A DNA stretch of 33,900 bases from Kangiellaceae bacterium. GTDB lineage: Bacteria > Pseudomonadota > Gammaproteobacteria > Enterobacterales > Kangiellaceae. Below, piece by piece: positions 24,096 to 33,160 of the stretch. The position numbers and the translations under genes are program-made. Every line of letters begins with the position of its first letter. Position 1 is the stretch's first letter. Under the pieces are notes generated by a model. It had not been told where the DNA came from, did no database searches, and worked only from the letters and a program-made list of their open reading frames with translations. The stretch lies in assembly GCA_016743995.1 (NCBI GenBank), contig JADGFG010000030.1:1-33900 (forward strand), in the 5' to 3' direction.

Positions 24096-24551
24096 TCAGT
24101 TTTTACCTGAATGCCCAAAACCACCTTCACCTCGAGAGCTTTGATCAAATTCTGAGACAACTTCAAATGCTACCTGGACTACAGGTAATACGACTAGCTG
24201 GGCAATGCGATCGCCAGGTTCAATCTGAAAAGTTGTTTTACCGCGATTCCAGCAAGATATAAATAATTGTCCCTGATAGTCTGAATCGATTAATCCCACC
24301 AGATTTCCCAATACAATACCGTGTTTATGGCCCAGTCCGGAGCGAGGCAAAATTGTTGCGGCTAAACCTGGATCACAAATGTGGATAGCGAGTCCCGTTG
24401 GAATTAATTCAGTTTGTCCAGGCTCGAGTGTTAAAGTCGAGTCAAGGCAAGCACGCAGATCGACACCGGCAGAGCCTTCGGTAGCATAAGCAGGTAACGG
24501 GATTTCATTGCCTATTTTATTATCAAGAATTTTAACTTCAATTTTTTTCAT
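24096..24551 (-). CDS. dut: dUTP pyrophosphatase (dUTPase)
   Basis: A 151-residue trimeric dUTPase that hydrolyses dUTP to dUMP and PPi, keeping uracil out of DNA and supplying dUMP for dTMP. The five dUTPase motifs can be seen: [38 protein letters not shown] and the C-terminal Phe arm [10 protein letters not shown]. The length matches the E. coli enzyme. It begins with an ATG after GAGAAAG and ends before an intrinsic terminator. In many gammaproteobacteria dut is next to coaBC or algC; here it stands beside pagL and djlA instead. Confidence 0.95.
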   Translation of the reverse strand: MKKIEVKILDNKIGNEIPLPAYATEGSAGVDLRACLDSTLTLEPGQTELIPTGLAIHICDPGLAATILPRSGLGHKHGIVLGNLVGLIDSDYQGQLFISCWNRGKTTFQIEPGDRIAQLVVLPVVQVAFEVVSEFDQSSRGEGGFGHSGKN

Positions 24552-24612
24552 TGAACGCTTTCTCCAGTTTTACAATTTTTATGGGTAATACGGGTTACAG
24601 ATTTATTCGTTT

Positions 24613-25179
24613 TTACCATTGATAAGACCAGTCAAGACTGATCATATCTAATCCGGGGTTGGGTAGTTTGATGTTTGCATTGGAGTAGTGGTTATAGCGC
24701 AAAGTTAGTTGATGTTTTTTTGCCTCATCCAGTGCGACTCCCAGCCCCAACAATGTAGAAAACTGTCCATGTGAGGACAAAATAATTGAGTCGAATTTTT
24801 TGGAGTCAAGGTAGGCCAGACCAATGCCCGCCTGCCAGAACCATAAACGTTCTTTACTTTCATCTCCCCAGAAAGTGATAACGGGTCGTACGCTAATGAG
24901 GTTGAGTGAATCCTTATTTTTAAGGTGTGAAAAATAAGTTTCAATATTCAGTTCTCCATAACCAATCACTGCATTCTTATAACTGGTTTCTGTGTTCCAG
25001 AAAATGCCAGCACTTACCTGAGAGGCGCCTCGAGTATCGTTGCTCTGAATCAGAGAGTCATCCATTCCTGTACCAGCATTCAGCATAATACCGTCAATAG
25101 CCTGTAGGCTAAATGGACAAAATGAGAGCATTGCGAGTAGCCATGCTGAGGAAATCTTGTGTTTAAACAGTCTATGCAT
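24613..25179 (-). CDS. pagL: Lipid A 3-O-deacylase (PagL family)
   Basis: An outer-membrane beta-barrel enzyme of 188 residues. An N-terminal signal peptide (HKISSAWLLAMLSFCPFSLQA, residues 7-26 or so) precedes a mature chain of alternating hydrophobic strands ending in Trp, the usual outer-membrane barrel end. The PagL signature RYNHYSNANIKLPNPGLD is present and supplies the catalytic His and Ser of the family. PagL removes the 3-O acyl chain of lipid A and so changes the endotoxic activity and barrier of the outer membrane. It sits between dut and djlA on the same strand, near lptD, which inserts LPS in the outer membrane; a functional link is only suggestive. Confidence 0.85.
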   Translation of the reverse strand: MHRLFKHKISSAWLLAMLSFCPFSLQAIDGIMLNAGTGMDDSLIQSNDTRGASQVSAGIFWNTETSYKNAVIGYGELNIETYFSHLKNKDSLNLISVRPVITFWGDESKERLWFWQAGIGLAYLDSKKFDSIILSSHGQFSTLLGLGVALDEAKKHQLTLRYNHYSNANIKLPNPGLDMISLDWSYQW

Positions 25180-25249
25180 TGGTATTATAGGTTGCCTGTA
25201 TAAAAGTTAATGTCGTTAATCGGTATTGATTAGTGAGCGGCTTTGAACA

Positions 25250-26047
25250 TTAAAAACCATTCTGCTTTTTTATCATGTCATAAGCAGATTGTATTTCCTG
25301 GGATTTTTCAGTTGCCACTTTAATCATTTCTTCGGGCATTCCTTTTGAAACCAGCTTGTCAGGGTGATGCTGAGACATTAATTTACGATAAGCTCTTTTT
25401 ACTTCCTGTTTGCTTGATGACTGAGGGATCCCCAGTACTTTATAGGCTTGTTCTGGAGAGGGGCCGCCATTATAAGTACCTGATGCGCCTCCCTGTTGAA
25501 AGGCCTGTTGTGCAATGACCATTTCAATCAGGTTATCGATTTGTGAAGCGGGGATCCTGAAAGCATTGCCTATCTGATATAAAATCTGCATTTCTGCAGT
25601 AGAAACCTCTCCATCGGCAGTGGCTGCAACAATTTGAATTTCAAGAAACATCTGGATCAGGCTGGGTTTTCTCGCGCAATTTAGTATCAGATCGCGTAAC
25701 TGTGTTTCAAGATTGAAATCGGCAGACTTGCCATGATTGAAAGCATTAATTGCCTGATCTCGTTTTTCACCGGCCAGTCCGAGTTTCATCATGACTTGTT
25801 CGGCGGCCTCAATTTCTACTTTTTTAACGATACCGTCGGCTTTGGCAATATGCCCCATGACCGCAAAACTCGACTCAAAAAATAATGTCTGAGTTTTTGC
25901 CGGGTCGATATTACCAAATATCTGCCCAAAATCCTGGCTCATGCCTTTGTCAAAAGAGTGGCCTAACCAGACACCAATTAACAGGCCTATCGGACCGCCC
26001 AGAGCGAGACCCAGTGCGCCGCATATAATTTTTCCGAAAATATTCAT
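25250..26047 (-). CDS. djlA: DjlA-type co-chaperone (TerB-like plus C-terminal J domain)
   Basis: This 265-residue protein has an N-terminal glycine-rich membrane segment (about residues 5-30, GALGLALGGPIGLLIGVWLG), a TerB-like helical domain (about 55-175, GIVKKVEIEAAEQVMMK, ATADGEVSTAEM) and a C-terminal J domain with the HPD motif (228-230 in SQHHPDKL). DjlA is a membrane-anchored DnaK co-chaperone; in E. coli it has been linked to Rcs capsule signalling. The order amgK-murU-djlA is the one seen in Pseudomonas, which supports the assignment. It lies ahead of pagL and is separated from murU by a 16-bp tandem repeat. Confidence 0.92.
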   Translation of the reverse strand: MNIFGKIICGALGLALGGPIGLLIGVWLGHSFDKGMSQDFGQIFGNIDPAKTQTLFFESSFAVMGHIAKADGIVKKVEIEAAEQVMMKLGLAGEKRDQAINAFNHGKSADFNLETQLRDLILNCARKPSLIQMFLEIQIVAATADGEVSTAEMQILYQIGNAFRIPASQIDNLIEMVIAQQAFQQGGASGTYNGGPSPEQAYKVLGIPQSSSKQEVKRAYRKLMSQHHPDKLVSKGMPEEMIKVATEKSQEIQSAYDMIKKQNGF

Positions 26048-26054
26048 TTGTTAT

Positions 26055-26118
26055 TTATCTATTGGTTAAGTTGTCTATAGGTTAAATTGTCTATAGGTTA
26101 TGTTATCTATTTGTCTGA
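26055..26118 (-). repeat. 16-bp tandem repeat, about four copies, between murU and djlA
   Basis: Units start at 26055, 26071, 26087 and 26103, of the form TTGTCTATAGGTTAAA. The two central units differ only in their last two bases; the outer ones are diverged. The array is non-coding and fills most of the gap between the two genes. Sixteen is not a multiple of three, so it is not a coding repeat. Confidence 0.75.
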
Positions 26119-26127
26119 GTTATACCG

Positions 26128-26853
26128 TCAGGTATCAGCACTTTTGGCCTGGCTATCTGACTGGTGTGAATTTTTTAGTTGTAGTTCCAGCTGATTTAAT
26201 CGCTCGGGAGTACCTATATCCTGCCAGTGGCCCTGATAAATTTCGCCACTGACGAGTTTTCTGTCGGCTGCTTTACGCAGTAGCGGAGCTAACCCCTGTG
26301 GTTTTTGGGTGTCACAAGCCTGAAATAAAGCCGGGCTCAATAAGCTGACTCCTGAAAACGTCCACATGTCTTGCGCCTTATTGAGTACCAGGTTGTTTTC
26401 AAGTGCAAAGTCTCCCCCTGTGTTTTGCTCAGGGTTTGGAACCAGAACCAGGTGAGCCAGCCTGTTTTTTAGATGTAGTTGTTCAATCTGGGGGCTGTGA
26501 GTCCATTTTTCAAATGAAATATCAGTCCAGATATCGCTATTAATTACTAAGAATGGGTCATTACCCAGCAGAGGAAGTGCTTGTTTTATTCCGCCTGCTG
26601 TTTCCAGTGCATGTTCTTCTGCTGACCACTGAATATTAACGCCCAGATGCCTGCCATCTTTAAAGTAATCTTCAATCTGTTCGCCCAGATAACAATGATT
26701 AATCACAATTTGAGTGATATCTGCTTTTCTGAGGTTTTCAATATGGTATTGAAGCAACGGTTTATCCATCACTGGGAGCAGAGGTTTGGGCGTATTACTG
26801 GTCAAAGGCATCATTCGTTTGCCTCGTCCAGCTGCTAATATCATGGCTTTCAC
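26128..26853 (-). CDS. murU: N-acetylmuramate alpha-1-phosphate uridylyltransferase
   Basis: A 241-residue nucleotidyltransferase that makes UDP-MurNAc from MurNAc-1-phosphate, in the recycling route described in Pseudomonas that bypasses MurA and hence fosfomycin. The nucleotide motif LAAGRGKRMMPLT is at the N-terminus, followed by KPLLPVMDKPLLQYHIENL and the metal Asp in VINSDIW, with GHWQDIGTPERL near the C-terminus. It overlaps the upstream kinase gene amgK by four bases (ATGA), the pair that catalyses two successive steps. Related nucleotidyltransferases such as mannose-1-phosphate guanylyltransferases look alike; the amgK partner settles the call. Confidence 0.92.
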   Translation of the reverse strand: MKAMILAAGRGKRMMPLTSNTPKPLLPVMDKPLLQYHIENLRKADITQIVINHCYLGEQIEDYFKDGRHLGVNIQWSAEEHALETAGGIKQALPLLGNDPFLVINSDIWTDISFEKWTHSPQIEQLHLKNRLAHLVLVPNPEQNTGGDFALENNLVLNKAQDMWTFSGVSLLSPALFQACDTQKPQGLAPLLRKAADRKLVSGEIYQGHWQDIGTPERLNQLELQLKNSHQSDSQAKSADT

Positions 26854-27845
26854 AAAGCGGCTAACTGAGGTTGAATTTTATCGGTCAGGTAGCGATGAAA
26901 GCCATCAAACTCAGGGTATCTTGAGGCCGTATCAATCAGGTAGTTGAAGGTTAATGCAAGGTCTTTCAGGTAATCAGATTTATTATCTCGATAATTCAAT
27001 CGAGTGAAGATGCCCAGTACTTTTATATGCCTTTGCATTCCCATGAGCTCAAACTGGCGAAAGAAGTCTTCGAATGTCAGAGAGTATAAGTTGTTTTGTT
27101 TGAGCTGATGGTAATAATTTTCAGTCCAGCTTTTTACCTGCTCAAAAGGCCACTGGATATAACAATCTTTATACAGGGAGACAAGATCATAAGTTACTGG
27201 ACCTTTTACGGCATCCTGAAAATCAATAACGCCAGGAGTCTCATTCTCACAAATCATCAGATTTCGGGAATGGTAATCTCTGTGTACTAATACCTGTGGT
27301 TGCTCCAGAGCACTATGAATGAGCTTGTCAAAAGTTTGTCTCAGGAGGTTTTCTTCGGTTTTTTCCAGTCGAATCGTTAAGTGATGTTTGATAAACCATT
27401 CATTGAAAAGGTTAAGTTCGATATCTAATTGCTCATAGGAGTAGTGAGGCAGCCCAGAGAGTGCTTTTTCAGGTGTGAGTTGAATTTTCAGCAGTGTATC
27501 TGTTGCGCTTTTGTAGAGCTGGTTAACGCTTTGCGGATTCAGGCTGGGTAAATAAAGCTGGTCTCCAAGATCAGACAGCAGCATAAAGCCTTGTTCATGG
27601 TCTATTTTTAATATTCTCGGAACAAAAATACTCTGTTCTCGCATAATCTGGTTTATTTGTTCAAATGCAATGTTGTTTTCCGTTGCAGGGGGGGAGTCTA
27701 CAGCAATGACTGAGCCTCCCTCATGAGCAAACCGAAAATAACGCCGAAAGCTGGCATCGCCAGAAACCGTAGTTAATGAGGGAGAGGCCGTTGATAGTTG
27801 TTTTCCTGCCCAGCTGGCTAGTTGCAGTTTTCTACGATCTTGCAT
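26850..27845 (-). CDS. amgK: Anomeric N-acetylmuramate/N-acetylglucosamine kinase
   Basis: A 331-residue kinase of the aminoglycoside-phosphotransferase fold that phosphorylates the anomeric carbon of MurNAc or GlcNAc, the step before MurU in peptidoglycan recycling. Visible are the nucleotide-binding strand around DASFRRYFRF, the catalytic loop VHRDYHSRNLM and the metal site VIDFQDAVKGP with its Asp. The ATG at 27845 gives a normal-length protein. It is divergent from lptD across a 294-base intergenic region, as in Pseudomonas. Within that region I see no further gene; it holds the presumed promoters of both units, including a sigma-E-like site. Confidence 0.92.
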   Translation of the reverse strand: MQDRRKLQLASWAGKQLSTASPSLTTVSGDASFRRYFRFAHEGGSVIAVDSPPATENNIAFEQINQIMREQSIFVPRILKIDHEQGFMLLSDLGDQLYLPSLNPQSVNQLYKSATDTLLKIQLTPEKALSGLPHYSYEQLDIELNLFNEWFIKHHLTIRLEKTEENLLRQTFDKLIHSALEQPQVLVHRDYHSRNLMICENETPGVIDFQDAVKGPVTYDLVSLYKDCYIQWPFEQVKSWTENYYHQLKQNNLYSLTFEDFFRQFELMGMQRHIKVLGIFTRLNYRDNKSDYLKDLALTFNYLIDTASRYPEFDGFHRYLTDKIQPQLAAL

Positions 27846-28064
27846 ATCAAAATAAATAAACGAGTAATATTAATAGGGTTAAGTTAATTGTGGCGAGAAT
27901 AATGCCTGTAATGGTGCATTTCTACAAGTTAGATTGGTTTTTCTTCGCGTAATTGAAGACATGTTAGCGGATCTGGATTATTTTTCCAGGCTCGTGAACT
28001 TTTCATCAGGTTGTCGCTACGTAATTTGATTGATTTTTAACCTGAAAAAGCAGATTGAAGGGAT

Positions 28065-28092
28065 GGAACGCATTTTTATTTCAGCGATCGGT
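28065..28092 (+). promoter_or_regulatory. Sigma-E-like promoter before lptD
   Basis: GGAACGC (28065-28071), a 16-base spacer and TCGGT (28088-28092) resemble the sigma-E pattern GGAACTT-N16-TC, known to drive lptD (imp) in E. coli. The -10 part is loose, so this is a suggestion only. Confidence 0.35.
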
Positions 28093-28139
28093 TTTTTAAC
28101 GTATCATTGCCGTTTATTTAAACTAATGAGTAGCATTCG

Positions 28140-30617
28140 TTGTTTCAGCCATTTAATTCGTCAAGGCGTTTCAATAATCAGAGCAGGGGAGTGAATTCGT
28201 TGTCGCCGTTAACGGGACTCTTTACGGCTATTATTGCGTTGTATAGCACTGTTGGGATTACCGCTGATACCCCCTCAAGTGTGACTAACAGTGATGACAA
28301 AAACTCCGCTGTCGATAGCGTCAATGCGCCATTTTTCAAGTCGCGTTTGCCACTGGATTCGACTGGAAGCCCTGATTTATCCAGCTTATCACGCTGCTCC
28401 AGAGGGATAAATAAAGTAAAACGAATAATACCTGGCTCTACAGGCGCATTAACGCAAGCACAAACAGCCGCTGAAAGTGAGCAGGTACTGATGCTGGCAG
28501 ATAGTATGCCAGAGTTGAATAATCGCCGAACTCACCTGAAAGGTAACGTGGTAGTCAAGGATAGCCAGTCTGTTTTGCGAGGCAATGAAATAGTCATTAA
28601 TCATGCAACCGAGTCTCTCAAAGCGACAGGTGGCGTTTCTGTTGAGTCTGAAGAGGCTTTTTTCAGAGCGAAAACCGCAGTAAAAAGCCAGCAATCTGGC
28701 AGTATTCAACTGGATGATACTCAGTTTTATATTTTTGACAGTCATGCAAATGGCCGAGCTTCTCAGGTTCGGCTGGTAGAAAATGAGCCATTACAACTCA
28801 AAAAACTATCATTTACGACTTGTCCCATTGGCGATAATAGTTGGCGCTTACAAACCTCTGAAATGAATTATGATCACGAAACAGGAATGGTTGAAGCATG
28901 GAATACCACACTGAAAGTTGGTAATGTTCCGGTATTTTATTTTCCTTATGTTGATTTTGCTTCACGAAGAAAGTCAGGCATGTTAGCCCCCGATCCCAAA
29001 ATTGATGATCGCAATGGTTTTGACCTTGCTATTCCTGTTTACTGGAATATTGCACCCAATATGGACGCGACTGTTACTCCACGGCTAATCGAAAAGAGAG
29101 GGTTTCAGCTTGGCGCTGAATACCGCCTGCTCACCGAGAAAACCAATTCTGAAGTTAATTTTGAGTGGATGCGAAAGGACAAAATACTTGATAAACAATT
29201 GCAAGAAGCTTCCAGTCAAACGTTGCTCGGCAGTGATAATAGTGAGCGCTGGTATGGAAAGCTCATCAACCAGACGCGTTTTAGTCCACTATGGACTGCG
29301 CAGATTGATGCGCGAAAGGTAAGTGATTCTGAATATTTTAAGGATTTCAGTTCCAGCCTGGAATCTTCTAATGAAACTCAGTTAAACAGTCAGATGTCTG
29401 TTGATTATCAAGATGATATCTGGCAAATGAACTGGTTTGCGCTGAGTTATCAGTCGTTGATTGGTGTTGAAAATTATCGTTATTTGCCCAGTTGGACAAC
29501 TTCTGCTGATTACCTGAGTGAGAATGGATTACGCTGGCAGCTAACTTCTGAAGCCACTCGGTTTGAGAACAAAAATGACCAGGTCATTACCGGTGAAAGA
29601 TACGACCTGATGCCGAGCCTGAGTTATTCATTGAGGTCAAGCTGGGGGTATCTGACACCTAAAGTCAGTTATCAGGTGAGTCGTTATCATCAGGTTTCAC
29701 AGCAAAACCTTGAAGAATCCACTGTGACACGAAATTTGCCTCTATATAGCCTTGATTCGGCCATGTATTTTGACAGAGAGACTGAAATTGGTGGTGATAG
29801 TTACACCCATTCTCTGGAACCAAGGTTGTTTTACTCGTATATTCCCTACAGAGAGCAGTCAGATATTAATATTTTTGATACGACTCGTGCAGAATTCACT
29901 TTTGCCCAGTTGTGGCGAGAAAACCGGTTTAGTGGGCTGGACCGAGTTGGAGACACCAATCATGTCAGTGTTGCACTGGCAAATCGTTTGTTTAATAACA
30001 GGGATGGTGAAGAAACGCTTAACCTGACTCTGGGAAGAATTTATTATCTGGCGGATCAAAAGGTTCAGCTGGGAAACGACCAGCTGGATGAAAAAACGGA
30101 ATCTCCCTGGTTGGTTAAGGCTGATTATCAGGTTTATTCCGGGCTTTCGGTGTCGAGCCTGGTAGAGTGGGATGAAGAACAAAAGCAGACCTATAGAGGG
30201 CAATCGAGCATAAAATTTGAACCCATTGAGAATCATAATGTCAATTTAACCCACAGGTACCGAAGTAATATTGATAATCAACAAAATGAGGAAATTGATT
30301 TTTCATTTGCCTGGCCAGTTAATGATAAGTGGCGAGTTCTGGGAAGATGGTATAATGACCTGCGCAGGCAAAAAATTATTGGTGCCTTTGCCGGGGTTGA
30401 ATATGAGTCATGCTGTTGGGCTGTGCGAATTGTTGCTCAACGTTACCTCAATGCGCAAGTTGAGTCAGTTGCTCGAGAGAGTCTGACCGATGATGAATAT
30501 AACAGTGGTATTTACTTTCAGTTTGTCTTTAAAGGTCTGGCAAGCGTAGGTAAATCCAGTTTAACAAGTACATTAGAGTCTGGAATTCCTGGTTATGATG
30601 ACCCGTTTGCAGATTAA
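28140..30617 (+). CDS. lptD: LPS-assembly protein LptD
   Basis: This outer-membrane barrel of 825 residues, with LptE, inserts LPS into the outer leaflet. An N-terminal hydrophobic segment (about 24-43) with a basic leader acts as signal peptide. The N-terminal jellyroll (about 105-235) reads RRTHLKGNVVVKD and VLRGNEIVINHATESLKATGGV, typical of OstA/LptD; the barrel follows with SGMLAPDPKIDDRNG and IPVYWNIAPNMDATVTPR. Cys86, Cys228 and the pair Cys758-759 match the one-one-two pattern that forms the disulfides of E. coli LptD. The TTG at 28140 has a weak ribosome site; another TTG at 28200, behind AGGGGA, is an alternative. The first gene of the lptD-surA-pdxA-rsmA unit. Confidence 0.93.
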   Translation: MFQPFNSSRRFNNQSRGVNSLSPLTGLFTAIIALYSTVGITADTPSSVTNSDDKNSAVDSVNAPFFKSRLPLDSTGSPDLSSLSRCSRGINKVKRIIPGSTGALTQAQTAAESEQVLMLADSMPELNNRRTHLKGNVVVKDSQSVLRGNEIVINHATESLKATGGVSVESEEAFFRAKTAVKSQQSGSIQLDDTQFYIFDSHANGRASQVRLVENEPLQLKKLSFTTCPIGDNSWRLQTSEMNYDHETGMVEAWNTTLKVGNVPVFYFPYVDFASRRKSGMLAPDPKIDDRNGFDLAIPVYWNIAPNMDATVTPRLIEKRGFQLGAEYRLLTEKTNSEVNFEWMRKDKILDKQLQEASSQTLLGSDNSERWYGKLINQTRFSPLWTAQIDARKVSDSEYFKDFSSSLESSNETQLNSQMSVDYQDDIWQMNWFALSYQSLIGVENYRYLPSWTTSADYLSENGLRWQLTSEATRFENKNDQVITGERYDLMPSLSYSLRSSWGYLTPKVSYQVSRYHQVSQQNLEESTVTRNLPLYSLDSAMYFDRETEIGGDSYTHSLEPRLFYSYIPYREQSDINIFDTTRAEFTFAQLWRENRFSGLDRVGDTNHVSVALANRLFNNRDGEETLNLTLGRIYYLADQKVQLGNDQLDEKTESPWLVKADYQVYSGLSVSSLVEWDEEQKQTYRGQSSIKFEPIENHNVNLTHRYRSNIDNQQNEEIDFSFAWPVNDKWRVLGRWYNDLRRQKIIGAFAGVEYESCCWAVRIVAQRYLNAQVESVARESLTDDEYNSGIYFQFVFKGLASVGKSSLTSTLESGIPGYDDPFAD

Positions 30618-30623
30618 CTGGCA

Positions 30624-30679
30624 AGATTTAATTGATGAGATTTAATTGATGAGATTTAATTGATGAGATTTAATTGATG
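30624..30679 (+). repeat. Four perfect copies of a 14-bp tandem repeat between lptD and surA
   Basis: The unit AGATTTAATTGATG occurs at 30624, 30638, 30652 and 30666, followed by decayed units (AGATTTGGCTGGTA and AGATTTAACTGGTA). It starts seven bases after the lptD stop. The 229-base gap 30618-30846 holds no gene; the array could alter mRNA structure or transcript level between lptD and surA. Confidence 0.85.
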
Positions 30680-30846
30680 AGATTTGGCTGGTAAAGATTT
30701 AACTGGTAAGAAGTTAACCGGTTATTGGTTTATTGATAAGTAGATATTTGGGCGCTTTTATAAAGGATTTGCATTGCCTGACCAGGTTAAAGCAGATATT
30801 TTACAGAAGTGTGGATTAAAGAAAGTAGTACAAAGATGGTTAAAAC

Positions 30847-32139
30847 ATGAAGAAAACGCTTAGATTATTAATATTGCTCAGCATGAGTTTATTGAGCTCA
30901 ATGGCCGGCGCAAAACTGGAAGTGATTGACCGTGTGGCTGCGTTGGTAGATAAAGATGTTATTCTCTCCAGTGAAGTGGTTCGCCGAACGAATACGATTA
31001 TTAAACAGATAGAAGAGAGAAAGCAGAAGGTTCCAGCAATGGAAACTTTACGTCAGCAAGTTCTCGATCGATTGATTATTGAATCACTTCAGATACAGAT
31101 GGCTAAACGAGCAGGTGTGAGAATTAGTGATGCTGAGCTTGATACGACCCTGGAACGAGTGGCAAAAGAGAATAAATTGTCGATTGAAGGATTTCGTAAA
31201 AAAGTCATATCGGATGGTACACCGTGGGCCATTTTTCGAGAAGATATTCGCGGCGAAATTATGATCTCCCGTGTACGGGGTGGCATGGTACAAAGGCGTA
31301 TAAAAATTAGCGACAAAGAAGTCGATAATCTGCTGGTTCAGATTAATAAAGAAGGGCTTAGTCGTACGCAATATTCACTGGGTCATATTTTGCTTTCTTT
31401 ATCTGAAGATTCATCTCCTGAATTCATTGCGGAAACTCGTGAAAAAGCCGGGAAACTGGTCAAAGAGTTACGGGAAGGCGCTAATTTTCAGGAATATGCA
31501 ATTACCTATTCTGCCGGAGAAAATGCATTGAGTGGCGGCTTACTTGGTTGGCGAAGTGCTAATCAGTTACCCAGCTTGTTTGCCGGAGTTGTAAAAAGTA
31601 TGAAAGCAGGTGATGTCTCCGAGCCTTTGCGTTCAGGCAGCGGTTTACATATTTTATATCTGGTTGAATCAAAGGGTGGGTTCGAGACTCAGGAAGTGAT
31701 GCAGTCACACGTGCGACATATTCTGATTTCACCGAATGCTATTCAGGATGAAAAAGCGACTCTGGATAAAATAAAATTGATCCGTAAGAGAATCGTTGAT
31801 GGTGAAGATTTTGCCAAATTAGCCATTGAGTTTTCTGATGATAAAGGGTCTGGTGCGCTGGGAGGCGATTTAAAATGGTCTAATCCTGGTACTTATGCGC
31901 CAGAGTTTGCTAAAGCGATGGACTCTCTGGCAATTAATGAACTGAGTGAGCCGGTTAAGTCTCAATTTGGATGGCATATTATGGAAGTGCTCGGAAGACG
32001 AAACCAGGATCAGACGGAAGATAAAAAGCGTGAACGAGCTTATAGAATTCTGCAAAAAAGAAAGTTTGAAGAAGAAGCCCAGATTTGGGTCAGAGAACTT
32101 AAAGATCAGGCTTATATAAAAATTATCGATGACAAATAA
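30847..32139 (+). CDS. surA: Periplasmic chaperone and peptidyl-prolyl isomerase SurA
   Basis: A 430-residue periplasmic protein for folding of outer-membrane proteins such as LptD. A signal peptide (LRLLILLSMSLLSSMAGA, cleavage after residue 22 or so) precedes the chaperone domain with VIDRVAALVDKDVILSSEV. Two parvulin domains follow: the first around TQYSLGHILLSL and LSGGLLGWR, the second around VRHILISPN and GALGGDLKW with GWHIMEVLG. Length and order match the E. coli protein. The start is an ATG; the stop overlaps the pdxA start by 11 bases. Part of the classical lptD-surA-pdxA-rsmA operon. Confidence 0.95.
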   Translation: MKKTLRLLILLSMSLLSSMAGAKLEVIDRVAALVDKDVILSSEVVRRTNTIIKQIEERKQKVPAMETLRQQVLDRLIIESLQIQMAKRAGVRISDAELDTTLERVAKENKLSIEGFRKKVISDGTPWAIFREDIRGEIMISRVRGGMVQRRIKISDKEVDNLLVQINKEGLSRTQYSLGHILLSLSEDSSPEFIAETREKAGKLVKELREGANFQEYAITYSAGENALSGGLLGWRSANQLPSLFAGVVKSMKAGDVSEPLRSGSGLHILYLVESKGGFETQEVMQSHVRHILISPNAIQDEKATLDKIKLIRKRIVDGEDFAKLAIEFSDDKGSGALGGDLKWSNPGTYAPEFAKAMDSLAINELSEPVKSQFGWHIMEVLGRRNQDQTEDKKRERAYRILQKRKFEEEAQIWVRELKDQAYIKIIDDK

Positions 32140-33160
32140 TGTTAAATCAGGAAAGTCCCCCAGAATTTTAATCACCATGGGGGAGCCCGCAGGTATTGGT
32201 CCTGAGTTACTGGTGCGAATAGCGCAGCTCAGATTTGATATTGAGCTGGTTGTGTTGGCAGCGCCGCAATTATTAAAAGCTACGGCAGAGAAGTTGGCTG
32301 TACCGTTAGATTTAACATTGGTTGATTTGAATTTACCTGACTGGCAAGAGCGTACAGGTAACATGTCACACAAAGCCGGGCACCTTTATGTTGAGGCTGT
32401 AGAATTACCGAATCCTGTCACATGTGGTGAATTAAGTTCGGGTAATGCACCGGCAATATTAGCTATGTTGACCCGCGCCAGCAAGCTGGCGTTAATCGGC
32501 TGTGTCGATGCCATTGTTACTGCGCCAGTGCATAAAGCTAACTTGAATACGGCGGACTCAAAATTTCTCGGGCACACCGAATTTTTAGCAGATGCTGCAG
32601 GAGTCAACAAAGTTGTTATGATGCTTGCGACTAATGAGCTGAGAATTACCCTGGCGACAACGCATCTGCCTTTACTAGAAGTACCTGCTGCAATTACCAG
32701 TGAGCTGCTGGAAGAGACCATTAAAGTTATCCTGAACTCCTTTTCTCTCTCTGGGTTATCTCAACCGAGGCTGGCTGTTTGTGGTTTGAACCCCCATGCC
32801 GGAGAAGATGGTTTGTTGGGGCATGAAGAACAGGAAGTGATTACGCCCTTGATAAAAAAATTACAACTAAAGGGGTTGTCTGTATCAGGGCCTTTTCCCG
32901 CAGATACGCTTTTTACACCAGAAAAACGTCAGCAGTATGATGTATTTCTGGCCATGTATCATGATCAAGGCTTACCGGTTGTTAAAGCATCAGGTTTTGG
33001 GCAATGTGCTAATATAACGCTCGGTTTGCCTTATATACGAACATCTGTCGATCATGGTACTGCACTGGATATTGCTTCTTCTTATTCCGCTTCGTCAGAT
33101 AGTTTAAAGTATGCTATTGATTATGCCATAAAACTCACTCGTGGAGAGTTACCTGAATGA
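32129..33160 (+). CDS. pdxA: 4-hydroxythreonine-4-phosphate dehydrogenase
   Basis: A 343-residue enzyme that oxidises 4-phosphohydroxy-L-threonine with NAD+ in the DXP-dependent pathway of pyridoxal phosphate synthesis. PdxA motifs seen: MGEPAGIGPE at the start, TAPVHKANLN, GHTEFLADAAG with metal-binding His, CGLNPHAGEDGLLG with His, and MYHDQGLPVVKASGFG with His and Asp ligands. It overlaps surA by 11 bases and its stop overlaps the rsmA start (ATGA), so the three are translated together. The PLP made here also serves enzymes such as the aminotransferase of the siderophore cluster, but there is no regulatory sign of a link. Confidence 0.95.
   Translation: MTNNVKSGKSPRILITMGEPAGIGPELLVRIAQLRFDIELVVLAAPQLLKATAEKLAVPLDLTLVDLNLPDWQERTGNMSHKAGHLYVEAVELPNPVTCGELSSGNAPAILAMLTRASKLALIGCVDAIVTAPVHKANLNTADSKFLGHTEFLADAAGVNKVVMMLATNELRITLATTHLPLLEVPAAITSELLEETIKVILNSFSLSGLSQPRLAVCGLNPHAGEDGLLGHEEQEVITPLIKKLQLKGLSVSGPFPADTLFTPEKRQQYDVFLAMYHDQGLPVVKASGFGQCANITLGLPYIRTSVDHGTALDIASSYSASSDSLKYAIDYAIKLTRGELPE

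Noticed and set aside
23978..24166. Open frame overlapping the end of dut and its downstream region
   Set aside because: It overlaps the conserved dUTPase C-terminus in another frame, spans the terminator hairpin and resembles no known protein.
30624..30693. Repeat array as a CRISPR
   Set aside because: Units are 14 bp and directly joined with no spacers, and no cas genes are present.
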